From Flavilitoribacter nigricans DSM 23189 = NBRC 102662 (GTDB taxonomy: Bacteria; Bacteroidota; Bacteroidia; Chitinophagales; Saprospiraceae): a stretch of DNA of 64,000 nucleotides. The notes under the pieces were generated by a model that ran no database searches, was not told the DNA's origin, and was given only the letters and a program-made list of their open reading frames with translations. The stretch is from assembly GCF_002646595.1 (NCBI RefSeq), contig NZ_PDUD01000052.1:21204-85203 (forward strand). The letters run 5' to 3'. This document shows, in pieces, positions 53,791 to 62,474 of this stretch. A program made the position numbers and the translations under genes. Every line of letters begins with the position of its first letter. Positions within the stretch are counted from its first letter, which is position 1.

Positions 53791-54441
53791 TTATTCCAGC
53801 AACCGATTTTTAAAAACCTTGCTGATCGCTTCGGATTTGGAGCTCACCTGCAGCTTTTCGTAAATATGCCTGACGTGAGACTGGACGGTATAAAAACTGA
53901 TGTGCATCAGGTCCGCGATCTGCTTATAGGACAAACCGTCCACCAGATGGCGCAGGGTTTCGGTTTCCCGCTCGGTCAGGTTAAAATTATCAGCTACCCC
54001 CGGGGCCAGATGCGGCTGCCGTACCATGTGCAATACCTTGCTGGCGATCATGGGGCTCATCGGAGCGCCCCCGTCCAGCACTTCACGGATCTTGTCGATC
54101 AATTGACCGGGACCGGCCGTTTTCAGCAAATAGCCGTTGGCTCCGGCGCGGATCGCCCGAAAGACCAGATCGTCATCACTGAATACCGTCTGGATGATGA
54201 TCTTCAGATCCGGAAACTGCTGACGGATGATCCAGGTAGCTTCGATCCCCGTGATGCCGGGCATTTGGATATCCATCAGGATAACGTCAGGATTGGCCTG
54301 GAGGACCTTCTTGATCAGGTCATTCCCATTATGGAAAGCACCGGTACAGGCAAAACCATCCTCGTTGTTCAGGATCATGGACATGCTTTCCAGCAGGGCC
54401 CGGCTATCCTCAAAGATGGCAACACGAATGGGATTTTGCAT
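53791..54441 (-). CDS. NarL/LuxR-family response regulator
   Basis: A 216-residue protein with receiver (acidic FEDS, Asp in VILMDIQMPGITGIE, Lys in LLKTAGP) and LuxR-type HTH (LTERETETLRHLVDGLSYKQIADLMHISFYTVQSHVRHIYEKL). It is 110 bases downstream of the cytolysin-like gene and on the same strand as that gene and the sensor kinase at 56468. The kinase is of the HisKA_3 type that normally pairs with NarL-type regulators, so the three probably form one signalling unit. Confidence 0.92.
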   Translation of the reverse strand: MQNPIRVAIFEDSRALLESMSMILNNEDGFACTGAFHNGNDLIKKVLQANPDVILMDIQMPGITGIEATWIIRQQFPDLKIIIQTVFSDDDLVFRAIRAGANGYLLKTAGPGQLIDKIREVLDGGAPMSPMIASKVLHMVRQPHLAPGVADNFNLTERETETLRHLVDGLSYKQIADLMHISFYTVQSHVRHIYEKLQVSSKSEAISKVFKNRLLE

Positions 54442-54499
54442 ATTGAAAAAATTCTGGGTGCCCGGCTGGCCGGGTGATCTAAGTACACTTCTAATATAC

Positions 54500-54539
54500 G
54501 GAATATCCTTTCCAGATGCTGGCCTGAAAAGGATATTCC
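54500..54539. terminator. 12-bp palindrome GGAATATCCTTT / AAAGGATATTCC
   Basis: Perfect arms at 54500-54511 and 54528-54539 with a 16-base loop, between the cytolysin-like gene and the response regulator gene. It could end the first transcript or be an operator. It lacks a clear T-tract on the minus strand. Confidence 0.5.
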
Positions 54540-54551
54540 ATCATTTAGTGC

Positions 54552-56288
54552 TTATTGATAGAGCGGTTTCAACTCGATGCGTACATCCACGATGCTGCCT
54601 CCTTCTCCGAACTGCAACTGGATCTCATTGGTACCGGAGTGCAGATCCCGCATGTAAATCTTCACATTGTATTTACCAAAATCATCATCAGTAAAATCGT
54701 CTTCTTCCACCATCCGCATGAAGAGCAGGATGTAGGCATTGGGATCCTTGACCACATTGAGCGGCATCACCAGATCCGCCTGCACTTTGGGGTCCACGGG
54801 TTGCCCGGTATAACAGGCCACCGGATGGTCTTCCGAACCCACATTCAGGGAAACGCCACACGGAAAGTTATCGGGTATATCGCAGATCTGACCGTTTTTT
54901 CCCCAGTACCGGTTGCCCTGGGAATCGTAGGCCGTTGCCGTACTGTAACAGAAGATCTGCTCGTTTCCATTTCCGTCGGTAGCGATCTTGGTCAGGATCT
55001 CGGCGACCTTCACCTCGTATTTTTTGGGCAGGAAATAACAGGATTTGTAATTGAATTTACCAGTGGTCCTGATGTCCAGCAAACTGTTATCCCTGATCTT
55101 GCACATGCTGAATGCCAGCGGCACAGCCTGCTGTAGCTTGACATTCTTGAGGTATTTCGCCAGGGCGGATTTTAATTCTCCTACCTGTTGTTCCAGATCT
55201 TTCCAACTTCCCAGCGTGAATAGCGGGATCATGGCCTGATCTCCCGGATCACCACCCTGTACCAGGATCTTAACCGTCGTATTCTGCAGGGCATTTTTCG
55301 TTTTGGTACTTACCGAACCGGAACCATTGTAAGCCAGACCCACAAAATAGGCCTCAATATCACTTTTGAACTCACTAATCTCATTCTGACTTTCCAGAGC
55401 GATCATGACGCGGCGGCCGTAGGTTACAGAACGGATATACAGCCAGTGATCCGGAATTTTCAAACTACCCGGTAGATTCGAAAAGAAGTCATAGGGGCTT
55501 TTGGGAGACTGGATACCCATCGTAAACAGGGGTTGCACGATTTCGATGAATAGACGGGACCGGATATTGCTTTTGCTGAAATTAAAGGCCACATCACCGC
55601 CGTATACGCCGTAGTTCACGCCGGTAAAGGAGCCGGAAGTTTGTAGCATGAAATCCTCTTTGGAGTTCACTACGTGGGTTTCGGCTTTGAGGGAAGCCGT
55701 GGTGCCGCCGGTCTTTTGCTGCAGGATCTGGGCTTTGGCATTCAGGATGGCACTCTGTTCCATTTTTACGGTCTTGTCGCCCAGTGAACTCGTGAGCGTC
55801 ACATAACCGGATCCGAAATTGGCCGGGACCTCCTGGAATTTACCGGCTAAAAAACCCAGCGAATTATAGCGCGCTCCGGGCCAGATATAGGTATCGGCAA
55901 TATTGCTAACCAGCACTAACTCATTCGCTGTGCCATCTACATTCACTTCTACTTCATTACAATGGACATAATTCTGCAGTAAGCCCTGCACCTTTTTATC
56001 CAGCGACATGTGCGGTTTGCCCACCGAACCTTTGGTCCGAAGCTGGGAAATGATCCCCTGATACTTGTATTCGGAGGCTTCACCGATGGGGTAATCCACC
56101 AATTCTACCGGTTCGTATTTGCCGTAAGTCGGTTTGTTTACTTCCTGTTTCAGGCGCTCCTGTTTGGACTCCGTTACTGTCGGGTTTTGCTGGACCTTGG
56201 GTGAAGGCGTGGGACGTGGGCTTGGCCGCTGACCGAACGTAAAGCCGGTAATCAGGGTAATGACGATGCAGACCATTAATTTTTTCAT
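54552..56288 (-). CDS. Cholesterol-dependent-cytolysin-like (CDC-like) pore-forming protein
   Basis: A 578-residue protein with a signal peptide (MKKLMVCIVITLITGFTFGQ) and a Pro-rich leader (residues 21-60). Its body aligns by eye with the thiol-activated cytolysin fold (PF01289): YIWPGARYNSLGFLAG (134-149, as in YPGALL), FNFSKSN (236-241), DHWLYIRSVTYGRRVMIAL (280-298, as in YISSVAYGRQVYLKLE), VKILVQGGDPGDQ (339-351, as in VILGGDP) and SMCKIRDNS (394-402, as in SFLRDNV). The C-terminal domain (about 420-578) is different: Cys-rich, with no undecapeptide tryptophan motif, so cholesterol binding is not expected. This fits the described CDC-like (CDCL) family. A signal peptide and no anchor mean secretion. 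A sensor kinase and NarL regulator flank it. Confidence 0.85.
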   Translation of the reverse strand: MKKLMVCIVITLITGFTFGQRPSPRPTPSPKVQQNPTVTESKQERLKQEVNKPTYGKYEPVELVDYPIGEASEYKYQGIISQLRTKGSVGKPHMSLDKKVQGLLQNYVHCNEVEVNVDGTANELVLVSNIADTYIWPGARYNSLGFLAGKFQEVPANFGSGYVTLTSSLGDKTVKMEQSAILNAKAQILQQKTGGTTASLKAETHVVNSKEDFMLQTSGSFTGVNYGVYGGDVAFNFSKSNIRSRLFIEIVQPLFTMGIQSPKSPYDFFSNLPGSLKIPDHWLYIRSVTYGRRVMIALESQNEISEFKSDIEAYFVGLAYNGSGSVSTKTKNALQNTTVKILVQGGDPGDQAMIPLFTLGSWKDLEQQVGELKSALAKYLKNVKLQQAVPLAFSMCKIRDNSLLDIRTTGKFNYKSCYFLPKKYEVKVAEILTKIATDGNGNEQIFCYSTATAYDSQGNRYWGKNGQICDIPDNFPCGVSLNVGSEDHPVACYTGQPVDPKVQADLVMPLNVVKDPNAYILLFMRMVEEDDFTDDDFGKYNVKIYMRDLHSGTNEIQLQFGEGGSIVDVRIELKPLYQ

Positions 56289-56467
56289 TTGATCTTAGGG
56301 TTTAAAGATTTAGGGAATTTAGTCCATCAGCCGGTGCTGGCCGGTGTGGCGCAACGAGCTGAATGGGTATCAAAACAAAGGAAAGGGAAAAAGAAAGGCG
56401 GTTCAATCACTCATTTGAGGGATATTGGTGAGAATCCATCGGGCCGTCCGGGCACCGGTACGGGAAA

Positions 56468-59400
56468 TCAGGATCGGTTAAGCCGGACCTGCAGAGTGAT
56501 AGCGGTCCCCTGCATTGGCCGGGAAAGGATCTCAAGTTCACCCTTGATCTCGGCGGCCCGAAGCTGCATATTTTTCAGGCCGTTACCGGCATAGTCAGCA
56601 GCCGGGTCCAGACCACAGCCGTTGTCTGCAATGACCATCCGAAACTGCCGTTTTTGCTGGATCAGATCGATCCGGATCTCCGTACTGTCCGCATGGTGTA
56701 CGGCATTATTAACTGCTTCCTTAAAGATCAGGTAAAGGTTGCGGCGGTATAAAAGCGAGACCTTCCAGCGCTCGGGAAGCTCTTCTTTCCAGATCAGCTG
56801 GATGCCTTTTGCTTCGCAGAGCGGCCCGGCGTACTCCCACATCTGTTCGCGCAGGTGCTGCAACTTATCTTTGTCGGACCGGATGGCCCAGACGATTTCC
56901 CGCATCATTGCAAGCGATTCCCGGGCATTGCCCCCGATCTTTTCCAGAATGTTGCGGACTTTCTGATTTTCTTCACTGGTGTTATTCCGGGCAAACTCGC
57001 TGTACAAATGGATACTGCTTATGGTGGAGGCCACATCGTCGTGCAGATCAGCCGCAATTTTGTTGCGGATCGATTGTACTTTCAAAACCTGGGCGATGCG
57101 CGCGCGGTAAATGGCGTACACCCCTCCCAGAAACAGCACCAATAACAGGAGTTTGAACCAAAGGGTCTGGGAAAAATGGGGCCGCACCCGAATGTGGAGA
57201 TCACGGGACAGATCGGCGCGAATGCCGTCGCTGTTAAAGGCCGCTACCTCGAAGCGATAATCTCCGGGGTCCAGGTTGAGATAACGAACCGTTTCCGCTC
57301 CGCTGCCCGACTGCCAGTCCCGGTCGGCACCCAGTAATCGATAACGTGTCCGGTTACGTTTTCCATCGGTGAAATTAAGCAGTGCGAAACTGATGCTTAT
57401 GCTGTTGCGGTCATAAGCAGTCTGCAGCTGAAAATCATTCCGGCGGGCAGCCGGCAGGTATTCCCGGTCGAGGATCTGCACGGAGGTCAGTACCGGTTTT
57501 GGGGGAAATGAATTGAGATAGAGGCTGTCGGGATGGAAGCGCAGATAGCCACCGTCGGCACCCAGCAGGATATGCCCGTCCTCCGTTCGGCCAAACCGGA
57601 TGGCCGCCGTTGAGAACTCGATGCCGTACGATGCCCCGTAGTCCTTCACAACACCCGACCGGGGATGGAAGCGGCACAGGCCACTTTTATGCTGCAACCA
57701 GAGATTGCCCCGGTCGTCCGCGAGTATGCGCGAAAACAGGTTAACGGGCAGGCCGTCCTCTACGCTGAAATTGCGGAATTCACTCGTTCCGGGGGCCAGC
57801 AGGCTCAATCCACCCGGCTCGGAAATGAAACACATGGTACCGTCGGGCATCTGAGTGGACCCAACCACCATTTCGGATGCCAGTGAAGTGGAGTCCCCGT
57901 CCACGTGGCGATAGCGAACGATCTGCCCGTCCCGGGTATCATATTTGCCCAGCCAACCGTTCCGACTGGAAAACCACAGCGAACGCTCGTCGGCATCCCA
58001 GTGCAGGGCCATGATCTGGGTCTCTGCACTTTTATCCTGGACCCGGATCGGGTAGCATTGTTCATCCTGCAGGTCGAACCGTAGCAGGCCGGCCCTGTCC
58101 GTTGCAAAATAGATGGAAGCATCGCCGTCAAAAACCGCATCATTAAAATCAAATTGCCGTTTTTCACCATCCTCCGCGAGCGGTAAAGGAATTTCCCGGA
58201 TCTCGTTCGTGCTTAGATCCAGTACACTGATCCGGTTCAGTTCCATTAACCAGAGCCGGCCCCGCCGGTCCGGGATCATCTCCTGGAGGTAATAAAAATC
58301 GGCAGCTCCGGGCAGACGCAGGATCGTTTCCCGGCCCGATTCCGGATCGAGACGCACCAATGGCGCCGTGCCCGTCAAGGAAATATACCTTGCCTTGCCT
58401 CCCGGAGATTCCCAGACGTAGGATATTTTTTTGTCCCGGACGGATGAAGGACCGGAATAGACCGGAAACTGCTGGTGGGATAGATCCAGCTTCGCCAGCC
58501 CTTTGGTCGTACCCACCCAAATGATGTTTTCCCGGTCTTTGAACAGGGCCAGCACGGCCCCATCGGGTAAGGACCAGAATCGATCCGCCCGGTAGGTTTC
58601 CAGTTGAAAGCTTTTGCGTTCGGTATCCCAGATGCCCAGCCCTCCGGTTAGTCCCGCCATGATGCGACCCGACCCCGCCGCCAGGATGCTCCACTGCGTA
58701 TAGAGGTCCGTTTCGGGACCAAAATCCAGGTCTGCGGTTGGCCATTGCCAGCTTTGGTCCCGGTAGTTGTACACTTCCATGCCGCCACCACCCGAATTCA
58801 GCCAGAGGTGGCCCCGACCGTCGTCGAAGCCGTCAGTAAATTCGTGGTGTATGCCCTCCGGTACAGGGTAGTGAGTAAATACGACTTCGTCCACCTGCAG
58901 GCTGAACAAGCCGATATTCGTGCACAACCAGAGTTCATTTTCCGATTTCGGCAGCACCCGGTTGATGTTGAGATAAACTTTGGTAGAGATCTTTTGCGCC
59001 CTTACCCATTCCTTCCAGCCGTAGGTTTGAAAATTCCGGTGCTCCGGCAACCAGCGGGCCAGATCCTGGTTATCGGAAGCGTACCAGACGCGACCGGCGG
59101 CGTCGACCAGCACATCGTGGCCGATCTCCGAGGGCATGCTCCGGAAATTCGCCTGGGTGATCTGTAGCAAGGTATCCGCCCGAAGATCCAGCCGGTTCAG
59201 GCCCTGGCGGGTAGCGATCCAGAGGCCGCCGTGATCATCCGTCTCTATATCCTGAATGTGGGAAAAACTCAGTTTGCGCTTATCCTTCCCGGCGTAGTAG
59301 TGTTTGAAATTGTAACCGTCAAAACGGCTTAGACCGTTGGCTGTCCCGATCCAGATAAAACCGTCCTCCGACTGCCGGATACAGGTGACGGTATTATCCG

Positions 59401-59515
59401 GCAAACCGTCCGATACGGTATAGTTGAGAAAAACAGCCGATTGTCCGTTCAGGTTACCGGAAAGGAAAAGCAGGCAGGCCAGTGAGACATTAAAGATCTT
59501 TGCAGGAATGCACAT
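56468..59515 (-). CDS. Two-component sensor with beta-propeller sensor domain
   Basis: A 1015-residue protein with a signal peptide (KIFNVSLACLLFLSGNLNGQ). Residues about 30-680 consist of 10-14 reg_prop propeller blades (QSEDGFIWIGTANGLSRFDGY is blade one; many GRVWYASDN, LWLCTNIGL, IWVGTTKGL variants follow). Residues about 690-770 form a Y_Y_Y domain (YRLLGADRDWQSGSG, LDPGDYRFEVAAFN). One membrane helix follows (LWFKLLLLVLFLGGVYAIYR), then a HisKA_3 dimerisation domain with ADLHDDVAST and a HATPase with FKEAVNNAVHHA, DNGCGLDP and GNGLKNMQLRA. A long periplasmic propeller sensor is a typical polysaccharide or envelope-signal receptor. It lies upstream of, and on the same strand as, the CDC-like gene. 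Confidence 0.9.
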   Translation of the reverse strand: MCIPAKIFNVSLACLLFLSGNLNGQSAVFLNYTVSDGLPDNTVTCIRQSEDGFIWIGTANGLSRFDGYNFKHYYAGKDKRKLSFSHIQDIETDDHGGLWIATRQGLNRLDLRADTLLQITQANFRSMPSEIGHDVLVDAAGRVWYASDNQDLARWLPEHRNFQTYGWKEWVRAQKISTKVYLNINRVLPKSENELWLCTNIGLFSLQVDEVVFTHYPVPEGIHHEFTDGFDDGRGHLWLNSGGGGMEVYNYRDQSWQWPTADLDFGPETDLYTQWSILAAGSGRIMAGLTGGLGIWDTERKSFQLETYRADRFWSLPDGAVLALFKDRENIIWVGTTKGLAKLDLSHQQFPVYSGPSSVRDKKISYVWESPGGKARYISLTGTAPLVRLDPESGRETILRLPGAADFYYLQEMIPDRRGRLWLMELNRISVLDLSTNEIREIPLPLAEDGEKRQFDFNDAVFDGDASIYFATDRAGLLRFDLQDEQCYPIRVQDKSAETQIMALHWDADERSLWFSSRNGWLGKYDTRDGQIVRYRHVDGDSTSLASEMVVGSTQMPDGTMCFISEPGGLSLLAPGTSEFRNFSVEDGLPVNLFSRILADDRGNLWLQHKSGLCRFHPRSGVVKDYGASYGIEFSTAAIRFGRTEDGHILLGADGGYLRFHPDSLYLNSFPPKPVLTSVQILDREYLPAARRNDFQLQTAYDRNSISISFALLNFTDGKRNRTRYRLLGADRDWQSGSGAETVRYLNLDPGDYRFEVAAFNSDGIRADLSRDLHIRVRPHFSQTLWFKLLLLVLFLGGVYAIYRARIAQVLKVQSIRNKIAADLHDDVASTISSIHLYSEFARNNTSEENQKVRNILEKIGGNARESLAMMREIVWAIRSDKDKLQHLREQMWEYAGPLCEAKGIQLIWKEELPERWKVSLLYRRNLYLIFKEAVNNAVHHADSTEIRIDLIQQKRQFRMVIADNGCGLDPAADYAGNGLKNMQLRAAEIKGELEILSRPMQGTAITLQVRLNRS

Positions 59516-59830
59516 GGTTCACGAAGCTGTTAAACAATCAGCACTGGTGATTTCTCAATGGGTCGAAAAGGGTTTACCGGTCGCAAGCGTTGCACCCCAC
59601 TTACCCGATGTGGATCCGATCTCTATATTGCTGTCCTGTATCAGCCGAAGGGTTTAATAAAAATAAGCATTTTTCTAAAAGTTGGAATGTGTGAACGTAT
59701 GAACGTGGAAATGTTTGAATGTTAATTTCCAGGAAGCCAACATTTCCACGTTTCCACTTTAGCACGTTTCCACATTCATACGTTTCCACCTTAGCAAGTT
59801 TCCACGTTTCCACATTCACACATTTCCAAC
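59516..59830. other. Intergenic stretch with TTTCCAC repeats
   Basis: No gene. The first 170 bases contain no recognised element. The remaining 140 bases are taken by the repeat at 59690-59826. Confidence 0.6.
59690..59826. repeat. TTTCCAC/GTGGAAA word repeat with inverted half
   Basis: On the plus strand TTTCCAC occurs six or seven times between 59742 and 59826 with connecting words such as ATTCATACG and CTTAGCA. The first part (59690-59727) holds the inverse type (GAACGTATGAACGTGGAAAT), so the two halves can pair. On the minus strand it begins directly after the stop codon of the DUF5916 gene (59831). Confidence 0.75.
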
Positions 59831-62116
59831 CTACAAATTCATCCAGTAAGTCATCTTAAAGACCAGGGCCCGGTTCTTACTGGAAAAATCTTCCGGCAGG
59901 TAGTTTTCCGTATACACGATGAACAGGTCCGAAGCCGGCCGGAAACGCCACTGAAAACGGGCGTTGAGGTTCATATTATCCAGCAGGTTGTTGTACTGGT
60001 AATAGGTCGTCAGGAAGATCTTATCCGTAAAGGTCAGGTCCAGCCGCGGGCCGATCAGGAAGAGTTGTTCCTGGCCGTAGTTATCCGGCAGGTTCAGGTC
60101 ATTGAAATCCAGGCGCAGGGAAATGTTGCCGTAGGGTTGGTAACGATAGGTCAGTTCACCACTCAGATTAAAATTCCGTCCGTTGTAAAAACCGCCGATG
60201 GTACTGCTCAGGTTGAAATTGAACAGTTGCCGGGTGTTACTCTGATAGCGGGCCGAAACGGCGTGCCAGTCGTATTCCTCGCCGGCCAGAAAGGAGGTGT
60301 ACTGCGACGGATCGATAAAGTTGAAGTTGCTCGTCAGCCGCTGGTAAACGTAATTGTAGCCCAGCCGCAGAAAGGAAGTATTGGCAAAGCGGAAAGAATA
60401 ACTCAATCCGTAATCCCGATCCGTCAGCGAACCGCCTGGGATATAGGTATGTTCGGCGTTGAGCGACGGCCCCATGGAAACGATCGCGCTGCCCTGAGGG
60501 TAAAAGTCATACCCGCCGTTGACGAAGAAACGATGCTGCCCCGGGTACACCCGGGCACTCGGCACAAAGCCCGCCTCGGAATTGAAAAATTCATTTACGA
60601 AAGTGTATCCCATCAGCACGTTCACATTGCGCTCCGCATAACGGAAAAAGAGTGCCCCGGCGAGATTACTGCCCTCATTAAATTCATCGAAAGAACGGGC
60701 AATGAAGGAGCTGTGGTACCATTTGTTGTCTTTGCTCAGCAGTTCCAGATCGGCACTTACTACCCGGTTGTAGGTATTGGGACGCAATCTGCGGGCCCCG
60801 CCGACCTGGATCTCCTGGAATACACTCCGGTTAAAATATTTCAGGCTGTCTCCAGCTTCTACGCCCAGGCTTTGTTTATTCACGAAGGAGACGGCAAAAC
60901 TCGACTGGGCCCAGAAATTATGTTGCAGTGCCGCAACGGTATAATTCTGAGCGGGTAGCCCGAGCGACAGCTCTTCCCGCGTATGCATGTTCATGACCCC
61001 GAGCCGCCACTTCTCGTTTAGCGAACCACTCAGTCGGGCGCCGTATAAAATGGGTACCCGCTGAAAAAGGCCGATCGAATCCTGAGCCAGGCCGATACGC
61101 CGGGAAAAGAAGGGCCTAGCGTTGGGGAAACCGGCCAGATCAAAAAGGTCACTGTTTTCCAGGAAGAACTGCCGGCGTTCCGGGAAGCGGAACTCAAAGC
61201 GGGTCAGGTTGATCACCTGTTGATCCACCTCTACCTGGGAAAAGTCGGGATTGACGGTCAGGTCCAGGTTCATGGAAGGCGTCACCCCGATCTTGGCGTC
61301 GAAGCCGGCCTGGAAATCAGAGCTGTTAACCCCCGGCACCTTTTCGTTATCCCTGGCTGTACTGCCGGCCAGATAGGGAATAAAAGAAATATTGGTCTTA
61401 GCCTCGGGGATGGGGTCCTCCCAGACCAGTTGCCCCCCGTAGGCAAAAGAGGCCGTGGTATACTGGATGGGCGTCCGGATCCAGCTGGACTTTAGATTCC
61501 GTTTCAGCTCCGACCGGTCGAAGGAGATATTCCATTCCCGCACATCACTCTTGTAGCGAAAACTTTTGAAGGGAATGGCCATCTCTACGATCCAGCGGTC
61601 GTCGTACCGGACTACCTTGGAAAACCATTTGTTGTCCCAGAAACTATTGAAGCCGCCGCCGTTGCCGCCACCGGTAATAGTGCCTTCGTGCTGTACGCCC
61701 TTGGGAGTGATCACAAAATAAAAACCGTTGATCCGGTCGTTGTAAGGGCCGATGGAGACGCCGACATAATCATTGAGTTCCGGGTCGAAATCGCGCCGCA
61801 GGGAGTTGATAATATCCGGGCTGTCATCGTCATAGCAGACAAAGGAAATATAGATCGCATCGTCATCAAAGGTGAGCCGGGCCTCCGTCTGAAAGGGCGC
61901 CCGGGCGGTATCTACCGGGTAGTTCAGGTACCAGTTATCGGCCACATCGGCGCGTTGCCAGGCCGTCTCGTCCAGAACGCCGTCCAGTATGATTTCCGTA
62001 TCGGCTTTTTTAATCTGCAGTGCTGCGCCGGGCTGATTTTGGGCCGTCATTGCCAGTGGCGTAAGCAGAAAGAGGTATACGCAAAAACAGAATTTTTGCC
62101 AGTTCACTACATTCAC
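59831..62116 (-). CDS. DUF5916-family outer-membrane protein with CBM9-like N-terminus
   Basis: About 761 residues from GTG 62116 (signal peptide FCFCVYLFLLTPLAMTAQ); a TTG at 62176 is also open but gives a poor leader. Residues about 30-210 resemble CBM family 9 (EIILDGVLDETAWQRADVAD; DDAIYISFVCYDD). The rest is DUF5916: NPDFSQVEVDQQVINLTRFE, FPERRQFFLENSDLFD, and a beta-barrel with many aromatic strands ending in MTYWMNL. These proteins are thought to be outer-membrane barrels that bind glycan-like ligands. Function unproven. It is a single gene, ending in the word repeat at 59690-59826. Confidence 0.85.
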   Translation of the reverse strand: MNVVNWQKFCFCVYLFLLTPLAMTAQNQPGAALQIKKADTEIILDGVLDETAWQRADVADNWYLNYPVDTARAPFQTEARLTFDDDAIYISFVCYDDDSPDIINSLRRDFDPELNDYVGVSIGPYNDRINGFYFVITPKGVQHEGTITGGGNGGGFNSFWDNKWFSKVVRYDDRWIVEMAIPFKSFRYKSDVREWNISFDRSELKRNLKSSWIRTPIQYTTASFAYGGQLVWEDPIPEAKTNISFIPYLAGSTARDNEKVPGVNSSDFQAGFDAKIGVTPSMNLDLTVNPDFSQVEVDQQVINLTRFEFRFPERRQFFLENSDLFDLAGFPNARPFFSRRIGLAQDSIGLFQRVPILYGARLSGSLNEKWRLGVMNMHTREELSLGLPAQNYTVAALQHNFWAQSSFAVSFVNKQSLGVEAGDSLKYFNRSVFQEIQVGGARRLRPNTYNRVVSADLELLSKDNKWYHSSFIARSFDEFNEGSNLAGALFFRYAERNVNVLMGYTFVNEFFNSEAGFVPSARVYPGQHRFFVNGGYDFYPQGSAIVSMGPSLNAEHTYIPGGSLTDRDYGLSYSFRFANTSFLRLGYNYVYQRLTSNFNFIDPSQYTSFLAGEEYDWHAVSARYQSNTRQLFNFNLSSTIGGFYNGRNFNLSGELTYRYQPYGNISLRLDFNDLNLPDNYGQEQLFLIGPRLDLTFTDKIFLTTYYQYNNLLDNMNLNARFQWRFRPASDLFIVYTENYLPEDFSSKNRALVFKMTYWMNL

Positions 62117-62474
62117 AGTCGTTGATCTATTTTGGTTAGGGGCGGTGAAATTAGGGAATGAAGGTGGAATATTCAATTATTTCGGTACAACTTGGTCCGG
62201 GTGGATCACCGGTACGAAGTCCTTCATTTCCCTCAGAAGCGATCAGTACGCCGTAAAACCTGGACCGGCCGGCATCTCAAAAAAATCCTATCCCACTTTT
62301 CAAGGGAACTGTCCCTCGCTTCGCTTTGCCCGAATTTGGTGAAGCGATTGCATTTTTTCAATTGCTGCCGCGGGGCTACATTGATGATTATTGAGTACTT
62401 TGACCCGTAAATATCAATACCCTGCTCACTTCCCGTGGGCAGTACATTATTTCTAATCACTCAATGATCACCTA
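62117..62474. other. Intergenic stretch between divergent genes
   Basis: Contains no recognised gene, repeat or strong hairpin. A weak TACTTTG-type string lies at about 62395, roughly 75 bases before the M28 gene. Confidence 0.5.

Noticed and set aside
54552..56288. Classical cholesterol-dependent cytolysin
   Set aside because: Lacks the Trp-rich undecapeptide and a recognisable domain 4, so it is called CDC-like only.
59690..59826. Possible CRISPR array
   Set aside because: Repeats are 7-15 bases with irregular spacers and inverted halves; no cas genes and no uniform repeat length.
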